NCBI GenBank assembly: GCA_900551055.1
Contig: URUK01000003.1
Location: 62,001 to 126,000, forward strand
Reading direction: 5' to 3'
Length of the DNA stretch: 64,000 nucleotides
Origin: an uncultured Prevotella sp.
GTDB lineage: Bacteria; Bacteroidota; Bacteroidia; Bacteroidales; Bacteroidaceae
Both the position numbers and the translations under genes were made by a program. Under the pieces are notes generated by a model. That model saw only the letters and a list, made by a program, of their open reading frames with translations, was not told where the DNA came from and searched no databases. Positions 60,165 to 64,000 of this stretch are shown here, in pieces. Position 1 is the first letter of the stretch, and each line of letters opens with the position of its first letter.

Positions 60165-60383
60165 GCAAAGCCGCTGATTATCAACGGCTTACACTATAGC
60201 CATAATCCACCGCGCAGACAGCCCCATCTGGCCGTGCAAAAGTATGAAAATACCACGTAAAAACATGGCTAAACAAACACCAATCTGCTTTTTACCCCCC
60301 CCGAAAATTAACATAAATCAACATTATATAAGCCCTATTAGACTTATAAATTCCTATTTTTGCAACAGCAAAAACACCCGAAT

Positions 60384-60983
60384 ATGAAGACAGAACTTGA
60401 AAAATGCCTGGCCGGAGAACCGTTCTACGGCGGCGACCCGGAACTTGTGGAAATAACAGCAAAGGCCAAACGCCTGACGCGCGAGCTTAACAACACCGAC
60501 TATACGGACATGGAGAGGAAACGGAACATAATGGAACAGCTCTTCGGAAGCGTGGGACGGCGCGTGCATTTGGACATAGACTTCCACTGCGAATACGACC
60601 GCAACATCTTCATAGGCGACCGCGTAATCATCAACATGAACTGCACCTTCGTTGACAACAACATCATCGAGATTGGCAACGATGTGCTCATTGCCTCCAA
60701 CGTGCAGATATACACCGCCACACACTCAACGAAGTATGCCGAAAGGATGCTTCCCGACGACGGCGAAGACGGCTACGAGTTCTGTCTTACTTACGCAAAA
60801 CCCGTAAAAATATGCGACGGAGCATGGCTCGGAGGCGGCGTAGTAGTGCTGCCCGGAGTGACAATCGGACGCAACAGCGTCATCGGCGCAGGCAGCGTGG
60901 TCACCCGTTCGGTGCCCGACAACTGCGTAGCCGTGGGCAATCCGTGCCGGGTGATAAAGAAAATAGACAACGGGGATGAATAA
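60384..60983 (+). CDS. Sugar O-acetyltransferase (Maa-like)
   Basis: 199 residues from the ATG at 60384 (MKTELEKCLAGEPFYGGDPEL); a TTG at 60360 lies inside a TATTTTTG -7 box at 60355-60362. N-terminal maltose-acetyltransferase segment, then a left-handed beta-helix with hexapeptide repeats (IFIGDRVIINMNCTFVDNNIIEIGNDVLIASNVQIYTATHST) and the active-site His in ATHS, then GDGAWLGGGVVVLPGVTIGRNSVIGAGSVVTRSVP. It acetylates maltose-type or other sugars with acetyl-CoA. It overlaps the next gene by 8 bp. A C8 tract lies upstream at 60295-60302. Confidence 0.92.
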   Translation: MKTELEKCLAGEPFYGGDPELVEITAKAKRLTRELNNTDYTDMERKRNIMEQLFGSVGRRVHLDIDFHCEYDRNIFIGDRVIINMNCTFVDNNIIEIGNDVLIASNVQIYTATHSTKYAERMLPDDGEDGYEFCLTYAKPVKICDGAWLGGGVVVLPGVTIGRNSVIGAGSVVTRSVPDNCVAVGNPCRVIKKIDNGDE

Positions 60984-62055
60984 AAGAAAGAATGGAAGGG
61001 GGCACATGGACTTTCTTATAATGTTATTGCTCATTATCGCAACGGTAATCTGCGGCGTGCGCTACAATCGGCGGCAAAACATGACACTACGCTCTGACGT
61101 ATGCCTGTGGCTGACAAAAGTACATCTGGCCGTCTTAGTATTGGCAATCGTCTCCATAATAATTGAATGGAACTCCGACTTCCAGCTCCGGTGGAACATC
61201 ATGCGCAACTCCATGCTACTGGCATGGCTGACGGGCGTCGCGGCATTCTTCGTGGGAATACGCACGGAGAAAACACGGGCGGTAAAACTGTATCTGCGCA
61301 TATTCCCGGCTTTTGCCATACTTTTCCTGCCGATAATATTCTTTACCATGTCTTTCTACAAGACATATTACGCCACAAGCGGACATTACACCGTGTGCCT
61401 TGAAAAGGGACTGCTTAGCTCAAGTTACCCGTATTTCCATATAAGAAAAACCTATTGGATTGTGGAACGCCCGTTCGCTACGGCCTCAAACAGTGTTCTT
61501 GAACCTGAATTTTATCACGATGCGCACTACTTTTTGACAGAAGACGAGAACACGGGCGCACTGGTTTTCACTGTAACCAATGAACAGGAAAACGGCGAGA
61601 ACTGCACCATACTAATGACAGACACCGCAAAATACAGGCGCAACATGCGGCAAACCAAAGCGCTGATAACGGACAAATTCAAGCGTACAAGCGGCTTCAG
61701 AAATTATTATTTTGAATATACCTTGCCCGAAAACGGATGGAAAGTGGAGCTGGCAAGCAATTATGAAAACACGGTTTCATCACCTGAAAATGGCGAAAAC
61801 AAAATAAAGCGGTATTCAACCAGTCTTGACGGCAGCGGCAAGGACACGGTTGTAATCAGTTACAACATTATCGACAAAAAGCGGCATAGCAACACCATAG
61901 CAAGCATGAGTATACCCAAGGACTCGCTGCCTATGCTTACCCCTGACAACGCCGTAGATGAGATAACATCACTTTTCCGAAAAAACAAAGTGAAGCCATC
62001 AACCTATTATCTTCCGCCTAAAAGCCTCCAAAGCATCGATTTGTCCGCTTACTGA
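60976..62055 (+). CDS. Membrane protein of unknown function
   Basis: 359 residues. Four likely N-terminal membrane helices (FLIMLLLIIATVICGV, VHLAVLVLAIVSIIIEW, LLAWLTGVAAFFVGI, IFPAFAILFLPIIFFTMSF), then a soluble region of about 230 residues rich in Asn, Thr and Lys (TEDENTGALVFTVTNEQENGENC). No family recognised. Start at 60976 overlaps the acetyltransferase stop by 8 bp, so the two are translationally coupled. It is more AT-rich than the acetyltransferase. Its end runs 57 bp into thiE on the opposite strand. Confidence 0.65.
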   Translation: MNKRKNGRGHMDFLIMLLLIIATVICGVRYNRRQNMTLRSDVCLWLTKVHLAVLVLAIVSIIIEWNSDFQLRWNIMRNSMLLAWLTGVAAFFVGIRTEKTRAVKLYLRIFPAFAILFLPIIFFTMSFYKTYYATSGHYTVCLEKGLLSSSYPYFHIRKTYWIVERPFATASNSVLEPEFYHDAHYFLTEDENTGALVFTVTNEQENGENCTILMTDTAKYRRNMRQTKALITDKFKRTSGFRNYYFEYTLPENGWKVELASNYENTVSSPENGENKIKRYSTSLDGSGKDTVVISYNIIDKKRHSNTIASMSIPKDSLPMLTPDNAVDEITSLFRKNKVKPSTYYLPPKSLQSIDLSAY

Positions 62056-62598
62056 TAACGCGGCGAGGTTGTTTACGCAGCCGAGCATGGCCGCTCCGCC
62101 GAAGTTCAGCTGCCGTAAGTAACTGATTTTGCCGGGAGTTACGCCGCCGAGGGCGACAACCTTATTGTCTATTATGCCTTCGCGTGACGCTTGTTTCAGA
62201 ACATCATCCGTGAAGGCGGAGGCGTAACCTTGCTTTGAAACGCTGTCGAATATGGGACTTAGGAAGACGTAACAGCAAGCGTCTTTATACCGCTTGACCT
62301 CCTCCAAGGAGTGGCACGAACGGCTGACGTGCCCCTGCCAGCCGTCGGGAACGGTGCTGCGGCGCGCGTTAAGGTGTATTCCGCGCAGGCCGTAAGGCTC
62401 TGCCAGCTCGAAAAAGTCATGTATTACGATGCGACGTCGGTCGTCAGCCGTCAGTCCGTCAAGCAGCCTTGCGCAGTCTTCTGCTGTCGCTCCGGGTTTG
62501 CGCAGATGAACAATGTCAACGCCGTGGGCGAACAAACGGTGAAGAAACTGCGCCTCGCCGTCAAAAAAATCGGGGGAAGTTATTACAAGCCAAAGCAC
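61999..62598 (-). CDS. thiE: Thiamine-phosphate synthase / TenI-like protein
   Basis: 199 residues, TIM-barrel of the ThiE/TenI family: VDIVHLRKPGATAEDCARLL, RRIVIHDFFELAEPYGLRGIHLNAR, SRSCHSLEEVKRYKDACCYVFLSPIFDSVSKQG, VALGGVTPGKISYL. ThiE joins pyrimidine and thiazole phosphates; the usual INDR segment reads VIHDFF here, closer to TenI. Part of a thiamine cluster with thi4 and thiC. Gene symbol moderately sure. Confidence 0.8.
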   Translation of the reverse strand: MLWLVITSPDFFDGEAQFLHRLFAHGVDIVHLRKPGATAEDCARLLDGLTADDRRRIVIHDFFELAEPYGLRGIHLNARRSTVPDGWQGHVSRSCHSLEEVKRYKDACCYVFLSPIFDSVSKQGYASAFTDDVLKQASREGIIDNKVVALGGVTPGKISYLRQLNFGGAAMLGCVNNLAALSVSGQIDALEAFRRKIIG

Positions 62599-62635
62599 GA
62601 GTTGTAAGGTTTAATATTAAAAAATTAAAAGTAGA

Positions 62636-62741
62636 ATAATTAAGAATTAAGAGTTAAGAGTTAAGAATTAAGAAAATATGCCCTGTTGTTTGTTACTAAT
62701 GGTATTTTTCTTAATTCTTAACTCTTAATTCTTAATTATTT
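62636..62741. repeat. Inverted AATTAAGAGTTAAG word array
   Basis: TTAAGAATTAAGAGTTAAG ... GAAAATATGCCC ... GGTATTTTTCTTAATTCTTAA. It lies between thiE and thi4 and is the closest relative of 57144-57231. Confidence 0.85.
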
Positions 62742-63506
62742 AAGCCTCTCAATAATCAGCTCTGCCACCTTCTTTCCTGACATAAGCATGCCTCCGAAGA
62801 TGGGTCCCATGCGTGGAGTGCCGCTAACCGCAGACGCAGCCATGCCGCAGACGTACAGTCCGGGATATATTTCCTTCGTGCCGTTGACAACCTCCTCCTC
62901 GCCGGCAACAACGTCGAGAGAACGCTCTCCGATAACGTCGCCGGTGTCGGTAGCCAGGCGTATGCCGTTCTTACGCGCCACAGTCTTGCACATCTCACTG
63001 TCGTGGCCTGTGCCGTCGATTACGCATTTCGCCATGATATTCAGCGGATCAACATGCAGACCCTCGCGAAGCACGGGAGTCCAGTTAACCACAACGCCGC
63101 TTACAACGTCGTTCTTGAACACCACGTCCTCAACTGAATAGCAGTTGAAGATGGTCGCTCCGGCGTGAACGGCCTTGTAAAGCAGTGCCGACGTGCTCTC
63201 TACGGAGTCCATAACGTACAGTCCGTCACCGTAAGGCTTATAGTTTATGTCGAAATCTTTTACTATGTTGATGGCTTCTTCCTGAACAACAATTTGGTTG
63301 AACATCATCGCGCCGCCCCACATTCCGCCGCCGGGAGACAACTTGCGGTCAAACTGCGCCACCTTCAAGCCGGCCTTTGCCAGGTAATAAGCCGCTACAA
63401 TGCCCGACGGGCCGCCGCCAACAATGGCGACATCAAGGTCGAGATTTCTTTCCAACTTCTCGAAATAGGTACTGATGATACCCTGTGAAACTTTCTTTTC
63501 AATCAT
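62736..63506 (-). CDS. thi4: Thiazole synthase of the THI4 family, sulfide-dependent type
   Basis: 256 residues. FAD/NAD-type fold: LDVAIVGGGPSGIVAAYYLAKAGLKVAQFDRKLSPGGGMWGGAMMFNQIVV, VDGTGHDSE, and the C-terminal SGTPRMGPIFGGMLMSGKKVAELI. In yeast THI4 the sulfur comes from a Cys of the enzyme. Here the equivalent loop reads GLHVDPL, with His in that place, as in archaeal enzymes that use free sulfide catalytically. It makes the thiazole moiety of thiamine from NAD and glycine. This suits a sulfide-rich anaerobic niche. Confidence 0.92.
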   Translation of the reverse strand: MIEKKVSQGIISTYFEKLERNLDLDVAIVGGGPSGIVAAYYLAKAGLKVAQFDRKLSPGGGMWGGAMMFNQIVVQEEAINIVKDFDINYKPYGDGLYVMDSVESTSALLYKAVHAGATIFNCYSVEDVVFKNDVVSGVVVNWTPVLREGLHVDPLNIMAKCVIDGTGHDSEMCKTVARKNGIRLATDTGDVIGERSLDVVAGEEEVVNGTKEIYPGLYVCGMAASAVSGTPRMGPIFGGMLMSGKKVAELIIERLK

Positions 63507-63540
63507 TTTCTGTTATTTGTTTTTAATCGGTTTATGTTAG

Positions 63541-63670
63541 AATTTATAGGAGTTAAAGAAGTTATCACCCACTGCGTGGGCTTGGAAGTTAAAGCCATTA
63601 CCCTGCGTTGCATAAGCCTTCAAGGCATTTGGCTATAACTTCCATAACTTCTCTAAATTCTTTAACTTCC
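63541..63670. repeat. Inverted word array GAGTTAAAGAAGTTAT
   Basis: Left words (GGAGTTAAAGAAGTTATCAC, GGAAGTTAAAGCC), centre AAGGCATTTGGC, right inverted words (TATAACTTCCATAACTTC). It separates thi4 and thiC. Confidence 0.85.
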
Positions 63671-63674
63671 ATGA

Positions 63675-64000
63675 TTAAGCATCACACTCCCCTTCCTTGA
63701 TGGTCTGGCTTATGCGCATTGCGCAGAAATTGGGGCCGCACATGGTGCAATACTTGCCCCCGACGTGGTTAGCCGTCTTGTAATACTCCAACGCACGCTC
63801 CGGGTCAAGGCTCAAGTTGAACTGGTCTTTCCAGCGGAACTCGTAGCGGGCCTTGCTCAACGCGTTATCACGAACCATCGCTCCAGGATGCTGCTTGGCA
63901 AGGTCGGCGGCGTGGGCGGCCAGCTTGTATGTCACAACTCCTACGCGAACATCGTCGCGGTCGGGCAAAGCAAGGTGTTCTTTCGGCGTTACATAACACA
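63675..64000 (-). CDS. thiC: Phosphomethylpyrimidine synthase ThiC, C-terminal part
   Basis: Partial: the 5' part runs off the right end of the window. The visible 108 codons start with CYVTPKEHLALPDRDDVR, continue GVVTYKLAAHAADLAKQHPGA and RDNALSKARYEFRWKDQFNLSLDP, and contain the radical-SAM cluster motif CTMCGPNFCAM (CxxCxxxxC) near the end. It converts aminoimidazole ribotide to the pyrimidine of thiamine. A thiamine riboswitch would be expected upstream, outside the window. Confidence 0.95.
   Translation of the reverse strand, partial: CYVTPKEHLALPDRDDVRVGVVTYKLAAHAADLAKQHPGAMVRDNALSKARYEFRWKDQFNLSLDPERALEYYKTANHVGGKYCTMCGPNFCAMRISQTIKEGECDA

Overview
The window comes from a Bacteroidota chromosome, most likely a Prevotella-like member of the Bacteroidales. 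The evidence is promoters of the TTTG-N19/20-TAnnTTTG type, exported proteins with short signal peptides ending in AQ, Mfa/fimbrillin-like lipoproteins with BspA-type leucine-rich repeats, a type IX secretion C-terminal domain, the gene order pheA - aminotransferase - DAHP synthase/chorismate mutase - tyrA, and the DUF2023-flavodoxin pair. I saw no rRNA, tRNA, transposase, prophage or CRISPR array. Most genes are housekeeping or envelope genes, and the noncoding DNA between them is unusually rich in repeats.

Layout. 0-6 kb holds an OmpA-type protein, a minus-strand run of three outer-membrane barrel genes (one frameshifted, one fused to an HMA-like domain) and an AraC-type regulator. 6.6-12.7 kb is the branched-chain amino acid operon ilvD-ilvB-ilvN-thioesterase-ilvC. 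13-16 kb has a secreted protein and a copper-type P-ATPase that lacks its nucleotide-binding domain. 16-21 kb is a surface locus: OmpA-like anchor, Mfa2-like lipoprotein, and a fimbrillin-like lipoprotein with leucine-rich repeats. 21-26.5 kb has a TPR protein and the aromatic amino acid operon, preceded by a textbook Phe/Tyr attenuator. 26.5-34.8 kb has two nucleases, a rhodanese lipoprotein, an SDR enzyme, wecB, an SPFH/NfeD pair and a helix-turn-helix protein. 34.8-41 kb is a possible amine-oxidation module: MFS transporter, FAD amine dehydrogenase, EtfB, ferredoxin-EtfA and a frameshifted porin. 41-48.4 kb has flavodoxin, SlyD, aroC, a candidate small RNA, a TraB/GumN protein and pyrDK. 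48.7-57 kb has an XRE regulator beside an AT-rich island, holA, an HsdR_N-like protein, barrel, DnaJ/TerB, SLOG-like, Fic and GNAT genes. 57-64 kb has a TonB-type receptor, a sugar acetyltransferase, an unknown membrane protein and the thiamine genes thiE, thi4 and thiC (cut by the window edge).

The most striking feature is a dispersed element found 13 times, about once per 5 kb and always between genes. Every copy is exactly 81 bp: four 15-bp units of the form AAAAGGnnnCCTTTT, separated by three 7-bp spacers. This gives a strict 22-bp period and places eight A- or T-tracts 11 bp apart, the phasing expected of intrinsically curved DNA. A companion motif, CTGATTATCAAC, flanks most copies and lies on the + strand in the clear cases. 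Other repeat families occur as well: two 128-bp inverted repeats with 45-bp arms, GGGAGGG hairpins, and many inverted arrays of short words such as GAAGTTAAA, GACAAGCAGA and AATTAAGAGTT. These families often lie next to one another in the same gaps.
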